A DNA stretch of 64,000 nucleotides from Robiginitalea sp. SC105 (GTDB lineage: Bacteria; Bacteroidota; Bacteroidia; Flavobacteriales; Flavobacteriaceae): NCBI RefSeq assembly GCF_014243345.1, contig NZ_JACLZF010000001.1, positions 806,001-870,000 of the forward strand, written 5' to 3'. Shown here piece after piece: positions 27,556 through 35,806 of this stretch. The position numbers were made by a program, and so were the translations under genes. The notes beneath the pieces were generated by a model, which saw nothing but the letters and a program-made list of their open reading frames with translations, searched no databases and was not told the DNA's origin. Numbering within the stretch: the stretch's first letter is position 1; the number at the start of each line of letters is the position of its first letter.

Positions 27556-27597
27556 CAAATGTAGATTGGAAACTTTAAAAACAAAAAAAGTTTCCAA
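27556..27597 (-). promoter_or_regulatory. Promoter and palindromic operator of the tetR-RND operon
   Basis: Minus-strand TTG (27584-27582), 18-nt spacer, TACATTTG (27563-27556), 8 bases before the tetR ATG. A perfect inverted repeat TTGGAAACTTT (27566-27576) - 10 nt - AAAGTTTCCAA (27587-27597) lies across the -33 and spacer region, where a bound TetR dimer would block RNA polymerase. Confidence 0.8.
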
Positions 27598-27648
27598 GGT
27601 TTATCGATTTTTTAACATTCGCTTAATCCTTTGTTCACCAGCCGTCCT

Positions 27649-27740
27649 TTTGCCTGGGGTCGGCCCCTCTCAATCGGCCGGCCATTTGCCCGGAGCCACC
27701 CCTTTTCAGTCGGCCGGCCATTTGCCTGCAGGCGCCCATT
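27649..27740. repeat. 36-bp imperfect tandem repeat, about 2.5 units
   Basis: Units start at 27649, 27685 and 27721, each beginning tttgcc; the first two end with tcggccggcca. The 17-mer tcggccggccatttgcc is exact at 27674-27690 and 27710-27726. It occupies the 297-base gap between tetR and the membrane-protein gene. A frame on the + strand runs through it, giving repeated GRPFA-like peptides, but has no convincing start. Confidence 0.9.
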
Positions 27741-27844
27741 GGCCACCACCCCGGCAACCGGCTCCTTCGGGCAGCACTTCGCCAGCCTTACCCGAGGGAG
27801 CGGGAAGGGGCATCAGTGCCAGCCCGAAGGCCTTATCGATCCGT

Positions 27845-28282
27845 TCACGGATGCGTCTCTTGCGCAGTGTCTGATCCTTCATTCCTGATTCGTTCGATAT
27901 AGTTGTTAAAGGCGGCCTCCCCCTCTTCGTTCCAGAACCGGTCGTAATAGGACCATTTGTCCTTTAAGTGTGAAGTCCGGTTCCGGCAATGGGCCCGATC
28001 CTGGTTTTTGCCTGGTTTTCCCTTGCCCCCGCCCGAACCGCCTGTCCCGAAGCCAAACAGCAGCTTGGCCAGCAACAGGATGCCAAAGGCCTGCCAGTAG
28101 GTCACCGCGGGAAGCCCGAACAGTTCCGGCATGAGCCAGTTCCACAGGTACATGAGCAGGTAGCCCACCAGAAAGAAGACCCCGATTCCGAACAGGACCA
28201 AAAAAAAGATCTTGAACCCCTTGGTTACCCCGCGTTTCACGCGTGCCTCCATGCGCTTTTCAATGTGTTTGCCGTAGTCCAT
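27845..28282 (-). CDS. Membrane protein co-encoded with an ECF sigma factor
   Basis: A 145-residue protein with two hydrophobic helices (about residues 24-48 and 62-80), a Gly/Lys-rich linker (GTGGSGGGKGKPGKNQ) and a soluble C-terminal part ending in a helix (EEGEAAFNNYIERI). It starts 11 bases after the sigma factor stop on the same strand. A partner role such as an anti-sigma factor is plausible from position only; no known anti-sigma domain was recognised. Confidence 0.78.
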   Translation of the reverse strand: MDYGKHIEKRMEARVKRGVTKGFKIFFLVLFGIGVFFLVGYLLMYLWNWLMPELFGLPAVTYWQAFGILLLAKLLFGFGTGGSGGGKGKPGKNQDRAHCRNRTSHLKDKWSYYDRFWNEEGEAAFNNYIERIRNEGSDTAQETHP

Positions 28283-28293
28283 TGTTTGTGATT

Positions 28294-28857
28294 TTAATTT
28301 GTGTTATACCCTTTTAGTTTTTTCTGTAAAATCGACAGGGCCCGGTGCCGCCGGGACATGAGCGTCCCCGGCGAAATCCCGGTCATCCCGGCATACTCCC
28401 TGTAGGTGTATCCCTCGAAATCGATCACCAGGATCACCTCCCGGTAATCGGGTTTCAGCCCCTCAATCCCTGCCTTGAGCTGCCGCATAAGCACCTCCGG
28501 ATAGACGTCCCCGGAATTTTCGTAAAAAAGCTCCGCAAATTCCGTCCAACGGGCTTCCAGTTGGCTTTGGTCCGCCTGCCTTCCCTTCCGCGTCCGCATG
28601 ACATCGATGATCCTGTTCCGGATTGCGCGGTAGACGAACCCGGCGATATTGTTGATCTGGGAGAGGTCATCCGTCCTTGAAAACAACCGGAGCGCCACAT
28701 CCTGTATGATGTCCTCGGCATCCCGTTCTCCGGTATCCTCGATACGGGAACGGACATAGCCGTTGAGGGACTGGTACTCGTCCCGGAAAAAGTTGGTCAG
28801 GTTATTGTAATTTTCCTCTCCGGAGGCCATTCGCTTACTTTTATGGGCGGCTTGCAT
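28294..28857 (-). CDS. RNA polymerase ECF-type sigma-70 factor
   Basis: A 187-residue sigma factor. Region 2 lies around residues 20-95 (ERDAEDIIQDVALRLF, GFVYRAIRNRIIDVMR) and region 4 around 125-180 (LKPDYREVILVIDFEGYTYREYAGMTGISPGTLMSRRHRA). The ATG at 28857 is used; an ATG at 28830 would drop nine residues. It leads the two-gene unit with the 145-residue membrane protein. Target promoters are not visible here. Confidence 0.9.
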   Translation of the reverse strand: MQAAHKSKRMASGEENYNNLTNFFRDEYQSLNGYVRSRIEDTGERDAEDIIQDVALRLFSRTDDLSQINNIAGFVYRAIRNRIIDVMRTRKGRQADQSQLEARWTEFAELFYENSGDVYPEVLMRQLKAGIEGLKPDYREVILVIDFEGYTYREYAGMTGISPGTLMSRRHRALSILQKKLKGYNTN

Positions 28858-28975
28858 CTTTATAGACGAAGACTTTCGGTTCTATTGCATTTTTTTGCAG
28901 AAATCTTTTTTCCCGCAGGCTTTTCTGCCGGAGGGGATGTGTCTCAATTATCCAAATCGGCGTATTTTTAGCCCC

Positions 28976-29953
28976 ATGATTGAATCTGTTGACCTTTACC
29001 GCCAGGCATTTGACGATTATCTGGGCAGAATATTACATACCCCCCAACCGGCTGGCCTGTATGCCCCCATTGATTATATCATGGGACTCGGCGGGAAACG
29101 CATGCGGCCCGTCCTGGTCCTGCTGAGCGGCGAACTCTTCGGGGCCCCCCTGGAGAAGTCGCTGCCGGCGGCCGCTGCGGTGGAAATCTTCCACAATTTT
29201 TCCCTGGTCCACGACGATATCATGGATGCAGCTCCCTTGCGGCGGGGACAGCAGACCGTCCACCGAAAGTGGGACGCCAATACCGCCATCCTCTCAGGGG
29301 ATGCCATGCTCATCAAGGCCTACCAGCAACTGGACGGTTATGAGCCGGACCTGTTCAAGCCGCTTACCCGCCTCTTCTCCCGCACGGCCCTGGAGGTGTG
29401 CGAAGGGCAGCAGTACGACATGGATTTTGAATCGCGGGACGACGTCACCATAGCGGAATACCTCCGGATGATTGAATTCAAGACAGCGGTACTCCTGGGA
29501 TGCGCCCTGCAAATGGGGGCCCTTATAGGGGGGGCCAAAAAGGCCGAACAGGAGGCGCTTTACGCCTTTGGCATCCAGCTGGGCCTGGCCTTCCAGCTGC
29601 AGGACGATTACCTGGACGTTTTCGGGGACCCGGAGACCTTCGGCAAACAAGTGGGCGGTGATATTATCGAAAACAAGAAAACCTACCTCTACCTGCGGGC
29701 ACTTGAACTGGCTGGCCCTGGTGACGCCCAGGAGCTCCGGGACCTGTATTCGGTTCGCCCCATCGACCCGCAGCCCAAGGTTAACCGGGTACGGAAGCTG
29801 TTTGAGGAATGCGGGGCAGATACCCGGACCAGGGAGCAAATTGAAAGCTATACGGCACAGGCCTTTGACCATTTGGAAGTACTCTCGGGCAAGGGGAAAG
29901 CCCAGGAGGTGCTGCGCGCCTTTGGCGAATGGCTGCTCCGGAGGGATTTTTAG
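28976..29953 (+). CDS. Polyprenyl diphosphate synthase (probably C15-C20)
   Basis: Head-to-tail prenyltransferase chaining isopentenyl diphosphate onto allylic primers. The 325-residue protein has both Asp-rich motifs: DDIMD in HNFSLVHDDIMDAAPLRRG (near residue 80) and DDYLD in FQLQDDYLDVFGD (near 205). Phe lies five residues before the first motif, a position where an aromatic side chain limits chain length, suggesting FPP/GGPP as product. The ATG at 28976 gives the normal family start; the frame opens earlier at 28895. It converges with crtY, overlapping it by 4 bases, which fits a role in carotenoid supply, though general isoprenoid synthesis is equally likely. Confidence 0.9.
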   Translation: MIESVDLYRQAFDDYLGRILHTPQPAGLYAPIDYIMGLGGKRMRPVLVLLSGELFGAPLEKSLPAAAAVEIFHNFSLVHDDIMDAAPLRRGQQTVHRKWDANTAILSGDAMLIKAYQQLDGYEPDLFKPLTRLFSRTALEVCEGQQYDMDFESRDDVTIAEYLRMIEFKTAVLLGCALQMGALIGGAKKAEQEALYAFGIQLGLAFQLQDDYLDVFGDPETFGKQVGGDIIENKKTYLYLRALELAGPGDAQELRDLYSVRPIDPQPKVNRVRKLFEECGADTRTREQIESYTAQAFDHLEVLSGKGKAQEVLRAFGEWLLRRDF

Positions 29954-31107
29954 GCTATTCCAAGGCTTTTTATCAGGGACCGCCAAAGCCCCAGCAGAAA
30001 AAGGCGTTTCGGGCAGGCGGCAATAATCCGCAGGTCTTCTCCCAGGGAGGTTTGCTGGTGAAGGAACCGCAGGATCCTGTTGGCCGGCATGCTCCGGAAC
30101 AGGGCAGCAAACACCTCCGCTCCCCGGGCGTTGTCCGCGGCAAGGACTTCCAGCAATACCAGGTCGTAAAACCAGAAGCGGTCCCTGTGGGCCATCCGCA
30201 ACTTCCCGCCATTTTTCAGGGCTTCTATCAGTTGGGGCACCAGGCGCGAACTGTTCCAGAACGTGTACCCGGTACTGGGACGCGCCCAGCCCCCGGCAAT
30301 CCCGATGTGGGTGATGCGCGGCGTATCGGCTCGGGTAAAATCGTTGCACGTCATGGGGATACTGCCCCGCTCTTCTTCGATCACCTCATACCCGGTGCCC
30401 CCGAATTCTTCCTGCAGGTATTGCCGGATGGCTGTTTCGTATTCCTCCTGTTCCAGCAGGTCTTCCGAGAACAGGGTATACTCCACCAGGGCCTCTGTCC
30501 GGGATTCCGGCAGCACGTACATAAAACGTGTATTTCCCCGCTGGGGGATGCCAAAATCCATGAAAGTGGGGGTGTCCGGGTCAAATACCGGTTGGGAGGT
30601 CCGCACCTTCCAGCCGATGAAATGCTGCTGGATCACGGGGTAGGGTTTATGGGGTATGGGGGGGTCGGTAAAGGAAACGCTGCTGAAGGCATGCCCAGCA
30701 AAATAAGTGCCTGAATGGGTCCGGACCCGGACGGCATCGCCGGTGTCCTCCACGGAGAGGACCTGTTCCCGGTGTACCGAGATATTCGGGTATGCTTCCA
30801 GCTTCCGGTAGTAGGCGCTGTAAAAAGAAGCACCCTGCAGCATCTTGTATTGAAGGGGCAATATGGAAACCTGCTGGTCCAACCCGGGACCCCGGAAGCG
30901 GATGGTATCCCACCGGGAAGCGATCAGCTCGTCAAAGCGGCCCGGCCCGCTCTCCCAGAAACACCAGGTGCGGTCGTTGCCCTTTTGCCGTTCCTTCTCA
31001 AAAAGCACAATGCGCCTGCCCGAAAACCACGGGTCCCGCCCCATGGCATCTGCCAGTAGCAACCCGGAAGCACCCCCCCCGATAATGATAAAGTCGAAGT
31101 TTCCCAT
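29950..31107 (-). CDS. crtY: Lycopene beta-cyclase (CrtY type)
   Basis: FAD/NAD-dependent enzyme closing the beta rings of lycopene, giving beta-carotene. The 385-residue protein starts with the dinucleotide-binding fold FDFIIIGGGASGLLLADAM and has the family segments RTWCFWE, FMDFGIPQ, FMYVLPES and GIAGGWARPSTGYTFWN. The ATG at 31107 is chosen: a TACTTTTG promoter element lies at 31129-31136, and the first in-frame ATG at 31131 would fall inside it. Yellow-orange pigmentation with beta-carotene or zeaxanthin is expected from this gene. Confidence 0.9.
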   Translation of the reverse strand: MGNFDFIIIGGGASGLLLADAMGRDPWFSGRRIVLFEKERQKGNDRTWCFWESGPGRFDELIASRWDTIRFRGPGLDQQVSILPLQYKMLQGASFYSAYYRKLEAYPNISVHREQVLSVEDTGDAVRVRTHSGTYFAGHAFSSVSFTDPPIPHKPYPVIQQHFIGWKVRTSQPVFDPDTPTFMDFGIPQRGNTRFMYVLPESRTEALVEYTLFSEDLLEQEEYETAIRQYLQEEFGGTGYEVIEEERGSIPMTCNDFTRADTPRITHIGIAGGWARPSTGYTFWNSSRLVPQLIEALKNGGKLRMAHRDRFWFYDLVLLEVLAADNARGAEVFAALFRSMPANRILRFLHQQTSLGEDLRIIAACPKRLFLLGLWRSLIKSLGIA

Positions 31108-31128
31108 AACGGCTTGTAGGCCTGGTCC

Positions 31129-31136
31129 CAAAAGTA
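31129..31136 (-). promoter_or_regulatory. -7 element of crtY
   Basis: TACTTTTG on the minus strand (CAAAAGTA on +), 21 bases before the crtY ATG. Perfect TAnnTTTG match; no TTG at -33. Confidence 0.45.
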
Positions 31137-31161
31137 CGAATTCAACCGGTAAGAGCGGCCC

Positions 31162-33468
31162 TCAGTCCAGGCGATACCGCAAACCCGCGAAACCGCGTAT
31201 CCCCTGGTTGGGCCCGTACACATAAGCCGGGTCAAAGGTAAGCCCGTAGGGATTCCCGGGGGAGGGCACCGGGTCCCCGGAAGCGTTGTACACTACCTCT
31301 TTGTCGAACGGGTCCCCGGCCCGGGCAATCAGGAAAGGTGCATTCCTGCCCGGGGTCCAGTCCAGTAGGTTTTTTATGCCGGCATAGATCTCGATATGGT
31401 TCAGCCCCTTATAGGTGAACTGGATGTTCTGTATGCTCCAGGCGGGGGAATACTCGGGCCTGGGATCCAGTTCGCCCGCCAGCGGGAGGCGCATGGGCCC
31501 GTAGAGGTTCCCGGTGTAATCGACCGTGAGCCCCAGGGGGCGGATCGGGAAGGAAACGCTCCAGGTGGCGGAATACCGCTCGGTGAGCACCGGCCGGCTG
31601 TTGGCGATATCCGAGAAGACGCGGACATCCTGCAGGGTGGTGCCGGCATCCAGGCGCAGGCCCCCTGCAAAGGCAAAGTTCACATTGGCACTGATCCCCC
31701 GGGAAACGGAGCGGCCATCCAGGTTCCGGTAGATGATCTGGTTGGGGTCCGTATCGTAATCCGGCAGGATCTGATTGGAGAAATCCGTGTAGAAGACGGA
31801 AGCGTCCAACCCGAGAAAATGCCCTTCGGGGGTATAGATTTTTCGCAGGTAATTCAGGTTCAGGTTCCAGGAGCGTTCCGGCAGCAGGTCTTCTTCAATT
31901 ACCACGTCCCGGGCACCCGTCAGAGCGGCGTGGTCCTCCGTGAACAGGTTGACCACCCGGAACCCGGTCCCGAAATTGACCCGAAGGAGTTCATGCTCGG
32001 CCAGCTGGAATTTGATTGCTCCCCTGGGCGTCCAGATCCCCCCGTGGCGGGGGTCCTGGTCGTAGCGCAGGCCGGCTAGCAGGGTGTGCCGGTCCATCAG
32101 GCGGATTTCATCCTGTACAAACAGGCTCGGGATCCACACCCGGTCCGGGGCGTTCCCGCTGGCAGAGCCGGTGGCAGGGGTATTGTCGTCGTAGTAATTG
32201 TAGCGGATGGCAGCCCCCACCAGTAGGTCGTGCCTCCCGGCAGGCTTGTCCCAGGTCAGTTGGCCAAAGCCGATGCGCTGGTCGGCAAAATAGGGGAGGT
32301 CCCCGTAATAGGAATCCTGGCGGTGGTCGTTATAGGAAACGGCAAGCAGCAGTTTTTCCGGAACGGGCAGCTGGTAGCGCCCCAGAAATTCCCATCGCCG
32401 GGTGTAGATGCTTTCCCCGTAGATGGAATCCGTCCCCCGGAATTCCGGGGTCCACTGCATCTCGCCCCCCCACCGGTCCTCGTAGAAAAACCGGCCGGCC
32501 AGGGTAAGCTCCCGGGAGGCATCCCGAAGGAAATTCCATTTCTGGAATACCGAAATGCGGTCCTGCAGGGTGACATCCGTAAAATTGTCGCCGTTGTGGT
32601 CTACAGGCACATCGTAATTGAAGTAATTGATGCCGGTGAGTACCCGGGCCTTTTCGCCCAGCCGGAATTTCCCCCCTGCATCCAGGTTGTACTCCCCCCA
32701 TCCCGTGGCAAACCCATCGGTAAAAAACTCCGGGGCGCTCAGGGTGTTTTTGGTGATGATGTTGATCAGCCCCCCAACGGCTTCACTCCCGTAGAGGGAG
32801 GAGGCCGGGCCCTTGACGATTTCGATCTGTTCGATCAGCGCATTGGGGATGCCCGACAGGCCATAGACGGTCCCAAGGCCACTGACAATGGGCATGCCGT
32901 CGATCAGGACCAGCGTGTAGGGGCCCTCCAGCCCATTGATATGGATATCCCCGGTGTTGCAGACATTGCAGTTGATCTGGGGGCGCACCCCGTTGACCGC
33001 CTGCAGTGCCTCAAAGACGTTTGCCGTGGGGTTCTTGCGGATGAAGGCCGGGCTGTAGACCTCTACCGGGACGGGGCTTTCGAACCGTCGCACCGCCTTC
33101 AGGGTTCCGGTGACCACCGTCTCGTCCAGCTGTTCGGTCCCCGGGTGGAGCAGGATTTCCAAAGGGTCCCCAGGACCGTTCCCCACCTCCACCTTCCTCC
33201 GATGGGTACCATAGCCAACGGCCGAAACCACCAGGGTGTATTCCCCCTGCGGCAGCCCTTCCAGGCGGAACCGACCGTCGAAATCCGTCGCAGTTCCGGA
33301 GGCTGTCTCGCTGATGAAAACATTTGCCAGCGGGACGGGTCCGTCTGCGTCCCGTACCCTGCCGCTTAGCGCATATTCCGGGGATGGCTGGGGTTCCCTG
33401 TCCTGGGGGAAGAGGGAAGCCAGCCCCAGGAAGAGGCACATCATAAGCAGGCAGGTTGGACGATTCAC
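31162..33468 (-). CDS. TonB-dependent receptor, probably for a metal or metallophore
   Basis: A 768-residue outer-membrane transporter: signal peptide, carboxypeptidase-regulatory-like domain (about residues 30-110), plug (about 120-235) and barrel. The plug contains INCNVCNTGDIHINGLEGPYTLVLIDGMPIVSGL with two Cys (CNVC), a pattern typical of a TonB subclass in Bacteroidota; such paired Cys could touch a metal. The start codon is GTG at 33468; the next ATG (codon 9) would cut the signal peptide short. It is divergent from a DtxR-type regulator, and a palindrome covers its -7 element, so metal-dependent repression is likely. Confidence 0.9.
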   Translation of the reverse strand: MNRPTCLLMMCLFLGLASLFPQDREPQPSPEYALSGRVRDADGPVPLANVFISETASGTATDFDGRFRLEGLPQGEYTLVVSAVGYGTHRRKVEVGNGPGDPLEILLHPGTEQLDETVVTGTLKAVRRFESPVPVEVYSPAFIRKNPTANVFEALQAVNGVRPQINCNVCNTGDIHINGLEGPYTLVLIDGMPIVSGLGTVYGLSGIPNALIEQIEIVKGPASSLYGSEAVGGLINIITKNTLSAPEFFTDGFATGWGEYNLDAGGKFRLGEKARVLTGINYFNYDVPVDHNGDNFTDVTLQDRISVFQKWNFLRDASRELTLAGRFFYEDRWGGEMQWTPEFRGTDSIYGESIYTRRWEFLGRYQLPVPEKLLLAVSYNDHRQDSYYGDLPYFADQRIGFGQLTWDKPAGRHDLLVGAAIRYNYYDDNTPATGSASGNAPDRVWIPSLFVQDEIRLMDRHTLLAGLRYDQDPRHGGIWTPRGAIKFQLAEHELLRVNFGTGFRVVNLFTEDHAALTGARDVVIEEDLLPERSWNLNLNYLRKIYTPEGHFLGLDASVFYTDFSNQILPDYDTDPNQIIYRNLDGRSVSRGISANVNFAFAGGLRLDAGTTLQDVRVFSDIANSRPVLTERYSATWSVSFPIRPLGLTVDYTGNLYGPMRLPLAGELDPRPEYSPAWSIQNIQFTYKGLNHIEIYAGIKNLLDWTPGRNAPFLIARAGDPFDKEVVYNASGDPVPSPGNPYGLTFDPAYVYGPNQGIRGFAGLRYRLD

Positions 33469-33472
33469 TAAT

Positions 33473-33500
33473 TCTAAAATTAAATTTAGACAAATCTAAA
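33473..33500. promoter_or_regulatory. Candidate DtxR/MntR-type operator
   Basis: TTTAGA-CAAA-TCTAAA (33485-33500) is a perfect 6-bp inverted repeat. It overlaps TAGATTTG, the minus-strand -7 element of the TonB receptor (33498-33491). A second arrangement, TCTAAA (33473-33478) with TTTAGA (33485-33490), shares its half-site. It lies just upstream of the regulator's own -33 element. Confidence 0.7.
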
Positions 33501-33503
33501 AAT

Positions 33504-33532
33504 TTGTTTTTATAAATAAAAATGTAATTTTG
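33504..33532 (+). promoter_or_regulatory. Promoter of the DtxR-type regulator gene
   Basis: TTG (33504-33506), 18-nt spacer, TAATTTTG (33525-33532); start codon at 33550, so the leader is about 11 nt. Confidence 0.6.
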
Positions 33533-33549
33533 TTTCAGAGTAAAAACGG

Positions 33550-34212
33550 ATGACGCATTCAGAAGAGAATTACCTCAAGGGGATCTACCACCTCAGCAAG
33601 GGCGGGTCCGTGGCCGTGGCCACCAATGCCATCGCCTCCCAGATGGATACCAAGCCTTCCTCGGTCACCGACATGGTCAAGCGGTTATCCGAAAAGGGCC
33701 TGGTGGACTACCGGAAATACCAGGGAGTTTCCCTGACGGAATCAGGCAGCCGGCAGGCATTGAAGATCGTGCGCAAGCACCGCCTCTGGGAGCTGTTCCT
33801 GGTGGAGAAACTGGATTTCAAATGGGACCAGGTACACGAGATAGCCGAGCAGCTGGAACATATCGAGAGCGAGGTGCTGATTGACCGGCTGGATGCCCTG
33901 CTCAACTACCCGGATTTTGATCCGCACGGGGACCCGATCCCGGACAAGAACGGGGTATTCAAAACGCGGGAGAAGAAATTGTTGTCGGCCATGCCGGTCC
34001 CCTCCGAGGGCCTGTTTGTGGGGGTAAAGGATTCCTCCGCCACCTTCCTCAGGTTCCTCGATAAACACCGGATTGCCCTGGGAAAGAAGGTAAGCATACT
34101 CGAAAAGGAGGAGTTTGACCACAGCATGCGCATCCGCCTGGATGGGGAGGCGTTCCGGATATCCCACCAGATTGCCTCCAACCTTTATATCAAACCCAAT
34201 GCAGTTCCATGA
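33550..34212 (+). CDS. DtxR/MntR-family metal-dependent repressor
   Basis: A 220-residue iron- or manganese-responsive regulator with an N-terminal winged helix (residues 1-60, SEENYLKGIYHL...MDTKPSSVTDMVKRLSEKGLVDY), a dimerisation/metal-binding domain (residues 75-140, HRLWELFLVEKLDFKWDQVHEIAEQLEHIES) and a C-terminal FeoA/SH3-like domain. Metal ligands of the family (His/Glu in HRLWE and HEIAEQLEHIE) are present. It overlaps the ZIP transporter start by 4 bases and is divergent from the TonB receptor; both flanking genes are therefore likely members of its regulon. Confidence 0.93.
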   Translation: MTHSEENYLKGIYHLSKGGSVAVATNAIASQMDTKPSSVTDMVKRLSEKGLVDYRKYQGVSLTESGSRQALKIVRKHRLWELFLVEKLDFKWDQVHEIAEQLEHIESEVLIDRLDALLNYPDFDPHGDPIPDKNGVFKTREKKLLSAMPVPSEGLFVGVKDSSATFLRFLDKHRIALGKKVSILEKEEFDHSMRIRLDGEAFRISHQIASNLYIKPNAVP

Positions 34213-35030
34213 AACCAGTAATTGATTACATGCAGGGGATCGACCCGGTCCTGGCCGCCTTTTACGCCACCTTGTTTACCTGGGGGCTGACGGCCCTGGG
34301 TGCGGCCCTGGTATTCTTTTTTAAAACGATGAACCGGGCGGTGCTGGATGGGATGCTCGGCTTTACGGGAGGGGTGATGGTTGCCGCCAGTTTCTGGAGC
34401 CTGCTGGCCCCGGGGATCGAGATGAGCCCCGGCGACGGGTTCGTCAAGGTGTTGCCCGCAGCTGTGGGCTTTCTGTTGGGGGCATTCTTTATTTTTGGCC
34501 TGGACAAAGTCCTGCCCCACCTCCACATCAATTTCAAGGAAAGCCAGGCAGAAGGCATCGATACCGGATGGCGCCGCACCACCCTCCTCACCCTGGCGAT
34601 CACCCTGCACAACATCCCGGAAGGGCTGGCTGTGGGGGTCCTGTTCGGAGGGGTGGCTGCCGGGTTTGAGGGAGCCTCAATAGGCGGGGCCGTCGCCCTG
34701 GCCCTGGGGATTGGCCTGCAGAATTTCCCAGAGGGCTTTGCCGTTGCCATGCCGTTGCGCCGCTACGGGCTGAGCAGGAAAAAGAGCTTCTTCTACGGAC
34801 AGGCCTCTGCCGTGGTAGAGCCCATTGCAGCTGTCCTCGGGGCCTGGGCGGTACTCACGTTCCAGCCTATCCTTCCCTATGCCCTGTCTTTTGCGGCCGG
34901 GGCCATGATCTTTGTGGTGGTGGAGGAGGTGATCCCGGAAACCCAGCAGGATAAGTATACCGATATCGCCACCATGGGCTTCATCGGCGGGTTCGTGATC
35001 ATGATGGCCCTTGACGTGGGGCTTGGATAA
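34209..35030 (+). CDS. ZIP-family metal transporter
   Basis: A 273-residue inner-membrane transporter of zinc, iron or manganese. Eight hydrophobic segments; the metal path in TM4 and TM5 is clear: TLAITLHNIPEGLAVGV and LGIGLQNFPEGFAVAM (HNIPEG and QNFPEG). The variable loop PHLHINFKE has two His. The start codon overlaps the regulator stop (ATGA), so the pair is a two-gene operon: metal sensor plus metal importer. Confidence 0.93.
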   Translation: MKPVIDYMQGIDPVLAAFYATLFTWGLTALGAALVFFFKTMNRAVLDGMLGFTGGVMVAASFWSLLAPGIEMSPGDGFVKVLPAAVGFLLGAFFIFGLDKVLPHLHINFKESQAEGIDTGWRRTTLLTLAITLHNIPEGLAVGVLFGGVAAGFEGASIGGAVALALGIGLQNFPEGFAVAMPLRRYGLSRKKSFFYGQASAVVEPIAAVLGAWAVLTFQPILPYALSFAAGAMIFVVVEEVIPETQQDKYTDIATMGFIGGFVIMMALDVGLG

Positions 35031-35053
35031 AAAAAACCGGCCAGAGGCCGGTT
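35031..35053 (-). terminator. Terminator of the DinB-like gene
   Basis: Stem aaccggcc (35035-35042) / ggccggtt (35046-35053), loop aga; on the minus strand followed by a T run. It starts directly after the ZIP gene stop and so sits between two convergent genes. Confidence 0.9.
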
Positions 35054-35074
35054 GATGACAGGTCCGGTTATTCC

Positions 35075-35587
35075 CTATTGGCTCCAGGGGGGCGTTACCC
35101 CGTTGGACCGTGCATAGGCAATCAATTGTCCCTTGTGTTCCCCGTTGTGTTCCAGGACCACCAGCAAACCGGAAAGGCGGTTCATTTTGGCAAACCCGAA
35201 ATCGACCTCTTCGCCAAAGCTGCCGGGCTCGACCATTTTCAGTTTTTCCTGGATAAAATCCGAGGATTTCCTGAAGGCATCCAGGATATTCTGCTTGCCC
35301 GTAATGGATTCCATATTCATCACATCCACGTCCTCAGGGGTTGCAAACCCCATGCGCATGGCGATATAATAATTGGATGCCGCCGTATGCAGGATGGTTT
35401 CGCCGGTAGACCGGACCCCTTCCGAAGGGCGCCAGGACATTTGTTCTTCGGAAAAAGCCCCGGCCAGGTCCATGATCTGGCCCTGTACGCGCTCGAGCAT
35501 GCCGGAGATGCCGGGCACCACCACATCTTCCTGGGCAAATCCGCCTAAGCAAACAAGCCCCATGAGTAAAACAAGTAATTTTTTCAT
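35075..35587 (-). CDS. Secreted DinB-like four-helix protein
   Basis: A 170-residue protein with a signal peptide (MKKLLVLLMGLVCLGGFAQ) and a DinB/YfiT-type four-helix bundle: VQGQIMDLAGAFSEEQMSWRPSEGVRSTGETILHTAASNYY, and a C-terminal LVVLEHNGEHKGQLIAYARSNGVTPPWSQ. The metal-site histidines (HTAASN, EHNGEHKGQ) are retained. The longer open frame to 35827 has no coding character; the ATG at 35587 creates the signal peptide. Function unknown; exported members are common in Bacteroidota. Confidence 0.88.
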   Translation of the reverse strand: MKKLLVLLMGLVCLGGFAQEDVVVPGISGMLERVQGQIMDLAGAFSEEQMSWRPSEGVRSTGETILHTAASNYYIAMRMGFATPEDVDVMNMESITGKQNILDAFRKSSDFIQEKLKMVEPGSFGEEVDFGFAKMNRLSGLLVVLEHNGEHKGQLIAYARSNGVTPPWSQ

Positions 35588-35754
35588 TTTCAACAGGTTT
35601 ATTTTAGTTAGAGAAAGCCGCAACCCTTCAGGGCGCAAGCAAATAAAGATACTAAAATATCCGGTTGGTGGTGGGGGGCCGTGCGGGGCGGACCCTTCAA
35701 AAATAGGGATATTGGGAAATTTCCAGCGGTGATATCGCGTTATGGATAAAGAGG

Positions 35755-35762
35755 TACCTTTG
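35755..35762 (+). promoter_or_regulatory. -7 element before the 145-residue gene
   Basis: TACCTTTG, 44 bases before the ATG at 35807. Exact TAnnTTTG match; no -33 TTG at the expected distance. Confidence 0.4.
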
Positions 35763-35806
35763 AAGGTGCAAGGCCGGGGATACATCCCCCCGGAAAACAA
35801 TTTCAG

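Noticed and set aside
27631-27888. + strand frame through the 36-bp repeat with GRPFA repeats
   Set aside because: Starts with TTG without context and overlaps the gene at 27845-28282; repetitive translation follows from the DNA repeat.
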